This document shows positions 41,883 to 51,397 of a DNA stretch of 64,000 bases, one piece after another. A program made the position numbers and the translations under genes. The stretch comes from JAGQNT01 sp964426605 (GTDB lineage: Bacteria; Patescibacteriota; Saccharimonadia; Saccharimonadales; UBA4665): NCBI GenBank assembly GCA_964426605.1, contig CAYRQK010000001.1, forward strand, positions 372,001 to 436,000, written 5' to 3'. The notes beneath the pieces are model-generated. The model worked only from the letters and a program-made list of their open reading frames with translations, searched no databases and had not been told where the DNA came from. Positions within the stretch are counted from its first letter, which is position 1, and each line of letters starts with the position of its first letter.

Positions 41883-42560
41883 ATGCGAATACTTGTTATC
41901 GAAGATGATCAAAAAATTGCTGCCACCATCAAAAAGGGCTTGGAACTAAAGGGTTACGCGGTCGATACCGTCCACGACTCTGATACGGGTTTTGGCTATG
42001 CCGTTGACGACGATTACGACGCCGTCATCCTGGACCGCATGCTGCCTGGTAGCATGGACGGCGTGGAAATCGCCAAGCGCGTTCGTGCCCAGAAGAATTC
42101 AGTACCTATTCTAATGCTGACTGCTCGCGGCACTATCGGTGACAAAGTTGAGGGGCTCAATAGTGGCGCTGACGATTATTTGGTGAAACCGTTTTCGTTT
42201 GATGAACTCATTGCCCGACTCAAAGCACTATTGCGCCGGCCGGCACAGCATACCGGTACGGTACTGACTGTTGGCGATTTAACGCTCGATACCATTTCCT
42301 GTGAGGTCATTCGAGCCGGCGAGACCATCCACTTGTCACACAAAGAATACGCACTGCTGGAGTACTTTATGAATCACCCAGATCATGTACTCACCAAAGA
42401 TATGATTATCAGCCATGTGTGGGACGAAGGATCCGATATCTTGCCAAACACTGTCGAAGTCTACATTGGCTACTTGCGCAACAAGATCGACCGACCGTTC
42501 AGACACAAGCAAGCTCTACTGCAGACACTCCGCGGTTTTGGCTATAAACTGACTGCATAA
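41883..42560 (+). CDS. OmpR-family response regulator
   Basis: The 225-residue protein has a receiver domain (ILVIEDDQKIAATI, phospho-acceptor D51 in VILDRMLPG, LMLTARG, and YLVKPFSFDEL) and a winged-helix DNA-binding domain (LSHKEYALLEYFMNHPDHVL, TLRGFGYKL). TATACT at 41868-41873 lies 9 nt before the ATG with no RBS. The stop overlaps the start of its kinase (TAATG). The cytochrome bo3 operon lies directly downstream, so it may control respiration; that is inference. Confidence 0.95.
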   Translation: MRILVIEDDQKIAATIKKGLELKGYAVDTVHDSDTGFGYAVDDDYDAVILDRMLPGSMDGVEIAKRVRAQKNSVPILMLTARGTIGDKVEGLNSGADDYLVKPFSFDELIARLKALLRRPAQHTGTVLTVGDLTLDTISCEVIRAGETIHLSHKEYALLEYFMNHPDHVLTKDMIISHVWDEGSDILPNTVEVYIGYLRNKIDRPFRHKQALLQTLRGFGYKLTA

Positions 42561-43573
42561 TGTTCAGATCAGCCACTGTCAAGCTCACGCTGTACTATCT
42601 AGCAATCATTACCGTCATTTGCTTGACGTTTAGTGTTGTACTCTATCATTTTGCCAGCCAAGAGTTGCATCGTGGATTGTACGGCCAGTCGCATCGTATC
42701 GTCCAAGAGTTCCCAGGCTTCGATTTTGATCCAGCATTACGGACACGACTTGAGTACGCCAGTGGCGCCCACCGTCTCATCGAAAACCTATGCTACTTCA
42801 ACGTCGTTGTGCTGGTGGTGGCGGGCTTCGCCAGTTACGCCCTCGCCAGACGCACGCTAGAGCCAATCCAAGAGGCTCACGAACAGCAGAAACGTTTCAC
42901 AGCCGATGTCTCACACGAACTGCGTACTCCGCTGACAGCTCTCAAGATGACCAGTGAAGTTGCTCTCATGAACGGCATGGCCAGCAAAGCCGAGTTACGC
43001 GAAGCACTCACGAGCAATCTCGATGACGTCAGCCGCCTCGAGCAACTTATCAACAATCTGCTCCGACTAACACGCCTCGATGGTCAGGAAGTCACACAAA
43101 CATTCGTCCCGGTCCAGCTTCAATCAGTCGTACAAGCTGCCGTGAAAACCGTGAAACCTCGGGCCAGCGAACACGCGATCCATATCGAGACAAAGGTGCC
43201 ACTCACGACCAGGGTCATCGGCGACAGCGATAGTCTCGTGCAATTACTCGTTATATTTCTCGATAACGCCATCAAATACAGCCCCAAAGACTCATCAATC
43301 ACTATTACTGCCGTCGGTGACAATCTAGTCAACCTCACTATTGCTGATCAGGGCATTGGTATCGACGAACTGGCTCTACCACACATTTTCGATCGTTTTT
43401 ATCGTGCCGATAGTGCTCGTACACGTACCGACACGTCTAGCTTCGGACTCGGGCTATCAATTGCCAAACTCATTGCCGATGTCCACGGAGCCAATATTCA
43501 GATCGCTAGCAAACCCAATCACGGCACTACCGTAACGGTATCGTTAGTAGCGCCATTAAAACCCAAAGCATAA
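42560..43573 (+). CDS. Membrane sensor histidine kinase
   Basis: The 337-residue protein has two transmembrane helices (LYYLAIITVICLTFSVVL and FNVVVLVVAGFASYALA) enclosing a short extracytoplasmic loop of ~50 residues, then HisKA with H119 in ADVSHELRTPL, and HATPase (FLDNAIKYS, DQGIGID, FGLGLSIAKL). It overlaps the regulator gene by one base and forms a standard pair with it. The small sensor loop suggests a membrane or redox signal. Confidence 0.93.
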   Translation: MFRSATVKLTLYYLAIITVICLTFSVVLYHFASQELHRGLYGQSHRIVQEFPGFDFDPALRTRLEYASGAHRLIENLCYFNVVVLVVAGFASYALARRTLEPIQEAHEQQKRFTADVSHELRTPLTALKMTSEVALMNGMASKAELREALTSNLDDVSRLEQLINNLLRLTRLDGQEVTQTFVPVQLQSVVQAAVKTVKPRASEHAIHIETKVPLTTRVIGDSDSLVQLLVIFLDNAIKYSPKDSSITITAVGDNLVNLTIADQGIGIDELALPHIFDRFYRADSARTRTDTSSFGLGLSIAKLIADVHGANIQIASKPNHGTTVTVSLVAPLKPKA

Positions 43574-43577
43574 GTGC

Positions 43578-43620
43578 TATACTGTCTGTAATGAAACGGG
43601 TAATTGGGGGTGTTCTGTGA
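43578..43620 (+). promoter_or_regulatory. cyo promoter -10 and 9-codon leader ORF coupled to cyoA
   Basis: TATACT (43578-43583) is followed after 7 nt by ATG 43591, which opens a 9-codon ORF MKRVIGGVL. Its TGA (43618-43620) overlaps the GTG start of cyoA (43617). A GGGGG tract inside it serves as the cyoA RBS. Transcription would start at or next to ATG 43591, giving a leaderless minicistron whose translation could set cyoA initiation. Whether the peptide matters is unknown. Confidence 0.5.
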
Positions 43621-44480
43621 AGCGGCCAGTAGTACTATTGTTGGCTGTCTTTAGTGTATTGATAGGTGTCACGACCTATAGTGCGCTGCACCATCCGATT
43701 GCCATCTTGAGCCCAGCCGGCCCCATCGCCCACAAAGAGAGGGGGCTCATGTATTTGGCGCTTGGACTATCTATCTTTATCCTGGTGCCAGTATTCACGA
43801 TGACGGCGTACATCGTCTGGAAATATCGTGCCACCAATCGCCAGGCAAAATACTCACCCGAGTTCGATCGCAGTCGTATCGCCGAAACAATCTGGTGGGG
43901 CATTCCGACACTCATTATCGCATTTTTGGCAGTCGTCACCTGGAACAGCGCTCACTCGCTCGATCCGTACAAGCCCCTCAGTAGTAGCAAAAAGCCGCTC
44001 ACCGTCCAAGTGATAGCCCTGCAGTGGAAGTGGTTATTTGTATATCCCGAGCAGCATATAGCCAGCCTTAATTATTTCGTGGCACCCGCTGGTCGCCCAA
44101 TCAATTTTCAGATTACAGCCGACGCACCCATGAACTCTTTCTGGATACCTCAGTTGGGCGGACAAATATATGCCATGCCCGGCATGATCACACAACTGCA
44201 TTTACTGGCTTCACGACCTGGGAATTACGCTGGCTCCTCGGCCAACATTAGTGGCGTAGGCTTTGCCAACATGCACTTTATCGCTCGGGCACGGACACAA
44301 GCCGAATTTAACAGCTGGGTGACCCAAGCCCAACACAATCCACAGCAGCTGACGACCAGCCGGTACCGAGCGTTATCTGCACCTACTAACGATACACGTA
44401 CCCTCACATTTGGATCGGTCCAGCCGCTACTATTCGACAGTGTTGTCAGCAAATATGGGCATGCCCACGGAGGTTATTAG
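43617..44480 (+). CDS. cyoA: Cytochrome bo3 quinol oxidase subunit II
   Basis: The 287-residue protein has a hydrophobic N-terminal segment, a two-helix transmembrane hairpin and a cupredoxin domain (LQWKWLFVYPEQHIASLNYF, NSFWIPQLGGQIYAMPGM, SANISGVGFANMHF). It has no cysteine at all, so it cannot hold the CuA centre of cytochrome c oxidases and must be the quinol type. There is also no lipobox cysteine. The start is GTG at 43617 after a GGGGG tract. First gene of cyoABCDE. Confidence 0.95.
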   Translation: MKRPVVLLLAVFSVLIGVTTYSALHHPIAILSPAGPIAHKERGLMYLALGLSIFILVPVFTMTAYIVWKYRATNRQAKYSPEFDRSRIAETIWWGIPTLIIAFLAVVTWNSAHSLDPYKPLSSSKKPLTVQVIALQWKWLFVYPEQHIASLNYFVAPAGRPINFQITADAPMNSFWIPQLGGQIYAMPGMITQLHLLASRPGNYAGSSANISGVGFANMHFIARARTQAEFNSWVTQAQHNPQQLTTSRYRALSAPTNDTRTLTFGSVQPLLFDSVVSKYGHAHGGY

Positions 44481-44481
44481 C

Positions 44482-46461
44482 ATGATATTCGCATCTATTC
44501 TTGGCCGACTCAACCTCAGTGCAATTCCACACGACCCCATTACTTTGGGTGGTGCTATTAGCATGGTCGTCATCGGGCTAGCAGCAATGGCATTTGTGAC
44601 CTATAAACGACGGTGGCGTTGGCTATGGAAAGAATGGCTAACCACACTTGACCCCAAGAAGATCGGCGTCATGTATATCATTATCGGTATCCTCATGCTG
44701 CTGCGTGGCTTGTCCGACGCCGCGCTCATACGTACTCAGCAAGCAACGTCTGTTGGCGCTGCGCACGGAGTTCTCGGCTCGTCACAATTTCAACAAATCT
44801 TCTCGGCACATGGCACCATCATGATCTTCTTTATGGCCATGGGCATCATGTTCGGGCTCATCAACCTGATCGTGCCGCCACAGATTGGTGCCCGCGATGT
44901 AGCGTTTCCATTCCTCAACTCTGTCAGTTTCTGGCTCTTTGCCGCAGGTATGATGCTGGTCAACGTCTCGCTCATCATCGGTGAATTTTCGGCGGCTGGC
45001 TGGTTGGCCTATCCGCCGTTATCCGAACTGCACTTTAGTCCAGGCGTCGGGGTTGATTACTGGATATGGGCACTGCAAATTGCTGGCATCGGCAGCTTAC
45101 TATCGGGTATTAACTTCATAGTGACCATACTCAAGATGCGCCGACCTGGTATGACCCTCATGAAAATGCCAATGTTCGTTTGGAGTGTCTTCGGCACCAT
45201 GAGTTTGGTCATGTTAGCGTTCCCCATCTTGACCGTTACGCTCACACTACTAGCACTCGACCGCACTATCGGTACGCACTTCTTCACAGCCGGTGGAGGG
45301 GGCAACCCCATGATGTATGTCAACCTTATCTGGGCGTGGGGTCACCCAGAAGTCTACATTCTCATCCTGCCAGCGTTTGGTGTCTTCTCTGAGGTAGTTT
45401 CTACCTTTTCCAGGAAAGCACTCTTTGGCTACACCAGCATGGTGTGGGCTATATGGGGTATTGTCTTCTTGGCATTCACGGTATGGCTGCACCACTTCTT
45501 TACGATGGGAGCAGGGGCCAATGTCAATGCATTTTTTGGCATCATGACCATGATCATCTCCATACCAACAGGCGTCAAAGTTTTCAACTGGTTGTTCACG
45601 ATGTATCGTGGGCGCATCACGCTCACAACACCCATGTTGTGGTTCCTGGGCTTCATTGCGACCTTCACGGTCGGGGGAGTAGCTGGTGTTATCCTAGCCA
45701 TGCCGCCAGCCGATTTCCAGCTACACAATAGCCTGTTCTTGGTCGCCCACTTCCACACCATGATTATCGGTGGTGTGGTGTTTGGCTATCTCTCGGGCAT
45801 CACCTATTGGTTCCCCAAGGTCTTTGGTTTCCGCTTGCACGAGGGCCTGGGCAAGCTAGCGTTTTGGTGCTGGCTGAGTGGATTTTTGCTAGCGTTCGTG
45901 CCACTGTACGTGCTAGGACTCATGGGCGCTACACGCCGTCTCGACCATTACGATCCATCCATGGGCTGGCAAGGCCTCTTCGTGGTAGCCGCCGTAGGTG
46001 TCGGGATAATCATCATGGGGGCCGGTTTTCAGATCCTGCAAATTATTGTCAGTGTTATCCAGCGCAACGACAACCGCGACCTCACGGGTGATCCATGGGA
46101 CGGACGAACACTCGAATGGTCCACTCCCTCACCGATGCCGGTATATAACTTCGCACACCTGACGCCAGTTCACGACCGCGATGCGTTCTGGGTTGCCAAG
46201 CACAAGTCTACCAACACGACGCATGAAGAGTATGAACCAATTACGCTCCCTAAAAACAGCGGAGCAGGCATCGGTATCGCCGCCGCCGCATTTGTCTTCG
46301 GTTTCGCTATCATCTGGCATATATATTGGCTAGCACCATTTGCGCTACTAACTATCATCGTCATTATGCTGGTCCGCGCCAACAACGAGCACACCGAGTA
46401 CACTATTTCCGCGGCAGCTGTTGAGAAAATTGAGCTGGCCAGGACAGGAGGTGCCTCATGA
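44482..46461 (+). CDS. cyoB: Cytochrome bo3 quinol oxidase subunit I
   Basis: The 659-residue protein carries all haem-copper oxidase residues. AHGTIMIFF has the low-spin haem histidine; GHPEVYILILP has the CuB histidine, the proton-channel glutamate and the cross-link tyrosine. TVWLHHFFT has two CuB histidines, and VAHFHTMI the haem ligands. The D-channel (RDVAFPFLNSVSFW) and K-channel lysine (PTGVKVFNWLF) are also kept. It reduces O2 to water and pumps protons. GGAGG 8 nt upstream selects ATG 44482; the frame upstream to 44410 lies inside cyoA. It overlaps cyoC by 4 nt. Confidence 0.97.
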   Translation: MIFASILGRLNLSAIPHDPITLGGAISMVVIGLAAMAFVTYKRRWRWLWKEWLTTLDPKKIGVMYIIIGILMLLRGLSDAALIRTQQATSVGAAHGVLGSSQFQQIFSAHGTIMIFFMAMGIMFGLINLIVPPQIGARDVAFPFLNSVSFWLFAAGMMLVNVSLIIGEFSAAGWLAYPPLSELHFSPGVGVDYWIWALQIAGIGSLLSGINFIVTILKMRRPGMTLMKMPMFVWSVFGTMSLVMLAFPILTVTLTLLALDRTIGTHFFTAGGGGNPMMYVNLIWAWGHPEVYILILPAFGVFSEVVSTFSRKALFGYTSMVWAIWGIVFLAFTVWLHHFFTMGAGANVNAFFGIMTMIISIPTGVKVFNWLFTMYRGRITLTTPMLWFLGFIATFTVGGVAGVILAMPPADFQLHNSLFLVAHFHTMIIGGVVFGYLSGITYWFPKVFGFRLHEGLGKLAFWCWLSGFLLAFVPLYVLGLMGATRRLDHYDPSMGWQGLFVVAAVGVGIIIMGAGFQILQIIVSVIQRNDNRDLTGDPWDGRTLEWSTPSPMPVYNFAHLTPVHDRDAFWVAKHKSTNTTHEEYEPITLPKNSGAGIGIAAAAFVFGFAIIWHIYWLAPFALLTIIVIMLVRANNEHTEYTISAAAVEKIELARTGGAS

Positions 46462-47066
46462 CCGACCAGGTTGAGCGCTTGCGCCACAGAGCAGAGGTAA
46501 TCGAGAACGAATCCAAAACCACGCTCGGCTTCTGGGCCTACATCATGACCGACTGCGTCCTATTTGCCAGCCTGTTCGCGACATACGCCGTGTTACATGG
46601 CAGTGTCAATGGTGGGCCGTCAGGACAAGAGCTCTTCAAACTACCGACCGTACTACTCGAAACCATGGTACTACTGACCAGTAGTTTCACTTGCGGGCTA
46701 GCCATGTTGGCAGCCCGGCGACACGACCGCCGACAAGTGCTGACCTGGCTCGCGTGGACCTTTGTGCTTGGTTGCATGTTCCTATTCATCGAGGTTAGTG
46801 AGTTTCATCAGTTGATTGCCGATGGCAACAGTTGGAGACGCAGCGGCTTCCTGTCGGCCTTCTTCACGCTCGTCGGCACTCACGGATTACACATTACCGT
46901 TGGCCTGACCTGGCTCGTCGTACTCGTGATCAACACACTTCGCAAGGGTTTGACGGCCTTTACTATTCGGCGATTAGCGCTGTTTGGCATGTTCTGGCAC
47001 TTCTTGGACCTCATTTGGATCTTTATATTTACCATTGTATACCTAGGCGGAGGACTTGGATTATGA
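46458..47066 (+). CDS. cyoC: Cytochrome bo3 quinol oxidase subunit III
   Basis: The 202-residue protein has five transmembrane helices (GFWAYIMTDCVLFASLFATY, then TFVLGCMFLFIEVSEF and GTHGLHITVGLTWL), as in the five-helix CyoC of E. coli. It supports the proton-uptake path of subunit I. The ATG overlaps the cyoB stop (ATGA), and its own stop overlaps cyoD. Confidence 0.95.
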   Translation: MTDQVERLRHRAEVIENESKTTLGFWAYIMTDCVLFASLFATYAVLHGSVNGGPSGQELFKLPTVLLETMVLLTSSFTCGLAMLAARRHDRRQVLTWLAWTFVLGCMFLFIEVSEFHQLIADGNSWRRSGFLSAFFTLVGTHGLHITVGLTWLVVLVINTLRKGLTAFTIRRLALFGMFWHFLDLIWIFIFTIVYLGGGLGL

Positions 47067-47446
47067 GTCAAGATTCTGGAAAGATTGTCATCGCCCAACA
47101 GCCGAGCGACGCTCCGCCAACCCGTCAGGCCTACGTCGTTGGCTTTACGGTCAGCGCCATACTCACTGTCATTGCATACCTGATTGTCACCGAGCACTGG
47201 CTACGCGGACAGGGTGCATTACTTGTCATTGGCGGCCTAGCAATTGTGCAGTTCATCGTGCAGTTGCTGTGCTTTTTGCACTTGGGTGGCGAAGCAAAGC
47301 CACGCTGGAAACGACTCGTCTTCTGGCTCATGGTCATCACTGTGTTTATTATTGTAGGCGGCAGCGTCTGGATTATGGATAACCTCAACAGCCACATGTC
47401 ACCCAGAGCAACCAACCAGTATCTCAATAGCCAGGACAGTCTGTAG
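47063..47446 (+). CDS. cyoD: Cytochrome bo3 quinol oxidase subunit IV
   Basis: The 127-residue protein has three transmembrane helices (AYVVGFTVSAILTVIAYLIV, LLVIGGLAIVQFIVQLLCFL, and VFWLMVITVFIIVGG) and the CyoD LCFLHLG-type segment. ATG 47063 overlaps the cyoC stop (ATGA); the longer frame from 46832 is a shadow inside cyoC. It stabilises the CuB site during assembly in E. coli. Confidence 0.93.
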   Translation: MSQDSGKIVIAQQPSDAPPTRQAYVVGFTVSAILTVIAYLIVTEHWLRGQGALLVIGGLAIVQFIVQLLCFLHLGGEAKPRWKRLVFWLMVITVFIIVGGSVWIMDNLNSHMSPRATNQYLNSQDSL

Positions 47447-47448
47447 CC

Positions 47449-48309
47449 TTGCAAAAGATCCGGGCATACTACCAACTCACCAAACCCGGTATTATCCAGG
47501 GCAACCTATTGACCGCTATTGGTGGGTTCTTTCTGGCAAGCCGGGGAACGGTCAGCTGGTGGCTGCTACTTAGCCTGTTGTTCGGCATGGCGCTCGTCAT
47601 CGGCTCGGCGTGCGTGTTTAATAACTATTACGACCGAAACATCGATGCTTACATGCGCCGGACCAAACAACGAGCACTGGCCAGTGGTACCATCAGCCCC
47701 GCTGCCGCCCTAATGTATGGAGCGTTGCTCGGAGGGATCGGTTTCGCCGTGCTACTCACCTGGACTAACGTACTGACTGCAACACTCGGCCTAGTGGGTT
47801 TCGTGAGCTACGCCGGGCTCTATACATTCACCAAGCATCGCACACCATACGCCACACTACTCGGCACTATCCCAGGTGCCATCCCGCCAGTAGCGGGTTA
47901 CACGGCCGTTTCGGGTCACCTAGATACGGCTACGCTGCTTTTATTCGTCATACTCATTTGCTGGCAGATGCCGCATTTTTATGCCATTGCCATCCGTCGG
48001 CTGGATGAATATAAGGCCGCCAAGGTACCGATATGGCCCGCCCGTTACGGCTTCCACAGTACCTACGTCCAGATGTATATCTTCGCCATCATCTTCATTG
48101 TTGCCTGTGTCCGTCTGACACTCAGTGGCTACACTGGCTCGGTATTTGCAATCGTCATGACGGCCTACGGATTGTGGTGGCTGTGGCACATCATACGTGG
48201 CAAGTCGGCCAGTAACAAACCTACATGGGCCAAGCGCATATTCCTGCAATCGTTATTGGCATTACCTCTCATGAGCCTGCTGCTGGTCATTAATTACTGG
48301 CTCCCCTAG
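47449..48309 (+). CDS. cyoE: Protohaem IX farnesyltransferase (haem O synthase)
   Basis: The 286-residue UbiA-family membrane protein begins YYQLTKPGIIQGN and has the prenyl-diphosphate site NNYYDRNIDAYMRRTKQR and the second aspartate site RRLDEYKAAKVP. It makes haem O from haem B for subunit I. No ctaA is in the operon, so haem A is not expected. The start is TTG at 47449, 2 nt after the cyoD stop. About nine helices. Confidence 0.94.
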   Translation: MQKIRAYYQLTKPGIIQGNLLTAIGGFFLASRGTVSWWLLLSLLFGMALVIGSACVFNNYYDRNIDAYMRRTKQRALASGTISPAAALMYGALLGGIGFAVLLTWTNVLTATLGLVGFVSYAGLYTFTKHRTPYATLLGTIPGAIPPVAGYTAVSGHLDTATLLLFVILICWQMPHFYAIAIRRLDEYKAAKVPIWPARYGFHSTYVQMYIFAIIFIVACVRLTLSGYTGSVFAIVMTAYGLWWLWHIIRGKSASNKPTWAKRIFLQSLLALPLMSLLLVINYWLP

Positions 48310-48422
48310 GCCATTGACAACCAGGTGTATATAGTACACTCATCAAGGCATTGCCGCTCGTCCAGCCTGATAACGCACAGACTACAAAAACCAACACAAT
48401 AACTCTGATTATCTAAGGCGGG

Positions 48423-50093
48423 CTAGAACTCTTGGCGAATATGGTTGTAGCTGTAGTCCCAGTCGGCATTGGCCTTTTTGTGAGGGTTGAAGATACCTTG
48501 TGGATCCATGACATCTTTGGCTTGACGGAAAATAACGATCATCTTGTGGCCAAATTGTTGTTCGAGCCATGGGCCACGAACCAAACCGTCGTTGTGCTCG
48601 CCACTCAGCGAACCTCCATACTTCAGCACCAACTCGTTGACTTCCTTCATGGCAGGCAACAATTTTTTGCGTTCGCTAATCTTTTCAATCTCCATGAGCG
48701 GAATAACATGGAAGTTGCCGTCACCCATGTGCCCAGCAATCGTCGCAAACAGCTTGTACTTGCGGATGATCTTTTGCAGCTTAGGCAAGAATTCCGGCAA
48801 ACACGGTGGTGGTACGATGAAGTCATCGATGAATGGGGCAGTGTGCTTGTCTTTGACCTTGGAGCGAAGCAGCTGGAAGCTTTTACGACGCATCAACCAG
48901 AATTTCTCGCTCTTCGCCTCGGTATCATCGTCTTCTTCGGCCGTAATATGATAGTGAGACTGACGATTCTTGAGGCTCAGGTCTTTGTGTAGTTTGCGAA
49001 TCTTGTCGTGAACCTCGTCGTGTGTGTCACCATCAAATTCCACCATCAGGATAAGCTTCGGGTAGCCACGCAGCACCATGAACGCTTGCGGAATGAGACT
49101 GATCATCAATCGCGAAAACTGTTTAAAACCCATATCTCTGAGCAGGCTCGGCATCAGCTTGAAAAATAAGATCATGGTCTGATCGTCAAATCCCTCAAAC
49201 GTAGCTGGCTTGTAAGAAAGTACCGTGTTAATAACTTCGCCAAGTTTGTCGATGTCTTTCAGGAAAAAGACCAGTAGGCCCGAGTGCTTACGCTTGGCTG
49301 TCAGGCGGAAAGTGACCTCCGTGAGCATACCGAGTGTACCCTCAGAGCCTACAATGAGACGCGTGAGGTCGAACGTCTCGGCGGTACGATCCCAGACGTC
49401 CCAGATGCCATAGCCCATCGAGTTCTTGGTGACCCGTGGCTTGGCCGCTTTGATGATTTCGTAATTCTTGTCACAGAGCTCAAAGATACCGCGGTACACC
49501 TCACCCTCGAAGTCTTTCTGGGCCATCTTGGCATCCAACTCAGTCTTGTTGAGCGGTTTGACGACACGTTCGACGCCATCAGCAAATACAACCTTAAGTT
49601 CCTTAACCCAATCAGCCGTTTTGCCAAATTCCAGCGACTTTTCACCACCGGAATTATTGTTGACAATGCCGCCTAACGCCGCCAAATCCCGACTGGCCGG
49701 AAAGGTGGGCATTAGCGCCTGGTGTTTAAATGTCTCAACTTCAAAATCTCGGTAGAACACACCCGGTTGCGCTGTGGCTTGCTGGTGGCTGACGTGCCCG
49801 ATGTGATTCATGTGTGGCGTAAACGATACAATGACCGAATCGTTGACTGCGCCACCAGCCATGTCCGTACCCGCCGAACGTCCCGTCAACGACAACGAGG
49901 GATGGTGCTTCTTCTCGGCAGATACAAGCCCTACGAGCGTCGTGACATCTGCAGCGTCCATTGGTGACACGATCGCTTCGGGTACAACTTCGAATAGACT
50001 GGCGTCGTGACTATAAAACTCACGTGCCTCGTCTGAGGTATCAATTTCACCCCGAAAACCAGCCGCTTTTAATTTTTGCAGAAATTCATGCAT
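48423..50093 (-). CDS. FAD-linked 2-hydroxyacid dehydrogenase (D-lactate/glycolate type)
   Basis: The 556-residue protein has an FAD_binding_4 domain (SLTGRSAGTDMAGGAV, FPASRDLAALGGIVNNNSGG, IVGSEGTLGMLTEVTF) and an FAD-oxidase C domain (GHMGDGNFHVIP, SLSGEHNDGLVRG). This is the Dld/GlcD type; the C-terminal FeS domain of some members is absent. It probably passes electrons from a 2-hydroxy acid to quinone. TTGTAT, 17 nt, TATGCT lies 12 nt before ATG 50093. The gene is divergent from NDH-2, and both could feed the bo3 oxidase. Confidence 0.88.
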   Translation of the reverse strand: MHEFLQKLKAAGFRGEIDTSDEAREFYSHDASLFEVVPEAIVSPMDAADVTTLVGLVSAEKKHHPSLSLTGRSAGTDMAGGAVNDSVIVSFTPHMNHIGHVSHQQATAQPGVFYRDFEVETFKHQALMPTFPASRDLAALGGIVNNNSGGEKSLEFGKTADWVKELKVVFADGVERVVKPLNKTELDAKMAQKDFEGEVYRGIFELCDKNYEIIKAAKPRVTKNSMGYGIWDVWDRTAETFDLTRLIVGSEGTLGMLTEVTFRLTAKRKHSGLLVFFLKDIDKLGEVINTVLSYKPATFEGFDDQTMILFFKLMPSLLRDMGFKQFSRLMISLIPQAFMVLRGYPKLILMVEFDGDTHDEVHDKIRKLHKDLSLKNRQSHYHITAEEDDDTEAKSEKFWLMRRKSFQLLRSKVKDKHTAPFIDDFIVPPPCLPEFLPKLQKIIRKYKLFATIAGHMGDGNFHVIPLMEIEKISERKKLLPAMKEVNELVLKYGGSLSGEHNDGLVRGPWLEQQFGHKMIVIFRQAKDVMDPQGIFNPHKKANADWDYSYNHIRQEF

Positions 50094-50187
50094 TATCTGT
50101 ACCAAGCATAACCGTTCTAGCCAATTTATACAACCGCGGCATCTGTTGCGCAATGCTTACGCTTTGTTGTACACTAGTAGCCAATAC

Positions 50188-51393
50188 ATGGCCAAAGAAA
50201 AAGTACTTATTGTGGGTGGTGGTTTTGGCGGCATCAAAGCGGCGCTTGAACTGTGTAAAGACAGCCGTTTCAAGGTGACGCTGCTGACCGATCACGAAGG
50301 CTTTCGTTATTATCCAACGCTGTATCACACAGCAACTGGCGGCAAGCGAGCAAGCTCATCAGTGCCACTTGCCGAAATATTCGAGGGCAAGGGTATCACG
50401 GTTGTCATCGATAGAGCCGTCAACTTGGACCGCAAGGCCAAGACAATCACTACCGAAACCGGCCAAGCCTGGCCCTACGACACGCTTATCATTGGGCTGG
50501 GCGTCATCACTAATTACTTCGCAATTCCAGGCCTAGCCGAACTGTCGTACGGCATCAAGACCAACCAAGACGCTATTGAGTTCCGGGCCCATTTACATCA
50601 GCAAATTGTCGAGCAGCGCAAACCCGATGCCAATTATTTGATCGTTGGCGGCGGTCCAACTGGCATCGAACTAGCCGGTTCCTTACCGGCCTACGTCAAG
50701 CACTTGCAAAAGACGCACCACATACCGGCGAAGAAGGCAAAGGTCCATCTTATCGAAGCCGCCCCGCGTCTGCTACCACGCATGCCCAAAATCACCTCCT
50801 TGCGTGTTCGCATACGTTTGCGACGTCTCGGAGTTAAACTGCACCTGGGGCAAGTAGTACAGGGTCAGAGTGCCGACGCATTGACCATGAACGGACGGCA
50901 GATCAAATCCCACACCGTGGTCTGGACGGCTGGTGTCACCAACCACCCATTCTTCGCCGCAAACCATTTCGTACTCATGCCCCGCGGCAAGGTTGCCACC
51001 GATGTTTATCTGCAAACCGAGGACGGTATTTTTGTGGTCGGAGACAATGCCAATACACCTTACAGTGGCCTGGCCCAAACGGCAGTCCGTGACGGCACGT
51101 TCGTAGCCAAGAATATCCTTCGTCGCAAGGACGGAAAAACCATGAAAAGTTATCGACCGCGAACCCCCATCAGCGTTATACCGGTTGGCAACCGCTGGGC
51201 GGTGGTCAATTGGCACAACATGAACTTTCATGGCTACATTGGTTGGATATTACGCAGCGCAGCCGACTTCGTGGCATTCAAAGACCTCGAATCATGGCCC
51301 AAAGCTGCCCGCCAATGGCTACACGACAGCGGCGAAGATACCCCTTGTTCCGATTGCCTCGCGGCACGGCCAAGCGACAGTACGCTACAATAA
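50188..51393 (+). CDS. ndh: Type II NADH:quinone oxidoreductase
   Basis: The 401-residue protein has two dinucleotide folds: VLIVGGGFGGIKAALEL for FAD and YLIVGGGPTGIELAGSL for NADH. The second FAD motif GIFVVGDNAN and a quinone-site-like AQTAVRDG follow. The C-terminal ~60 residues form an amphipathic membrane-association region with a C-x2-C (CSDC) near the end. It oxidises NADH and reduces quinone without pumping protons. ATG 50188 is chosen over 50146; TACACT lies 12 nt upstream with TTGCGC 18 nt before it. Confidence 0.92.
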   Translation: MAKEKVLIVGGGFGGIKAALELCKDSRFKVTLLTDHEGFRYYPTLYHTATGGKRASSSVPLAEIFEGKGITVVIDRAVNLDRKAKTITTETGQAWPYDTLIIGLGVITNYFAIPGLAELSYGIKTNQDAIEFRAHLHQQIVEQRKPDANYLIVGGGPTGIELAGSLPAYVKHLQKTHHIPAKKAKVHLIEAAPRLLPRMPKITSLRVRIRLRRLGVKLHLGQVVQGQSADALTMNGRQIKSHTVVWTAGVTNHPFFAANHFVLMPRGKVATDVYLQTEDGIFVVGDNANTPYSGLAQTAVRDGTFVAKNILRRKDGKTMKSYRPRTPISVIPVGNRWAVVNWHNMNFHGYIGWILRSAADFVAFKDLESWPKAARQWLHDSGEDTPCSDCLAARPSDSTLQ

Positions 51394-51397
51394 GTAC

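Noticed and set aside
51230..51397. N-terminal extension of the helicase-nuclease
   Set aside because: It lies wholly within the NDH-2 gene in another frame; GTG 51398 has a -10 box 6 nt upstream and begins the conserved helicase N-terminus.
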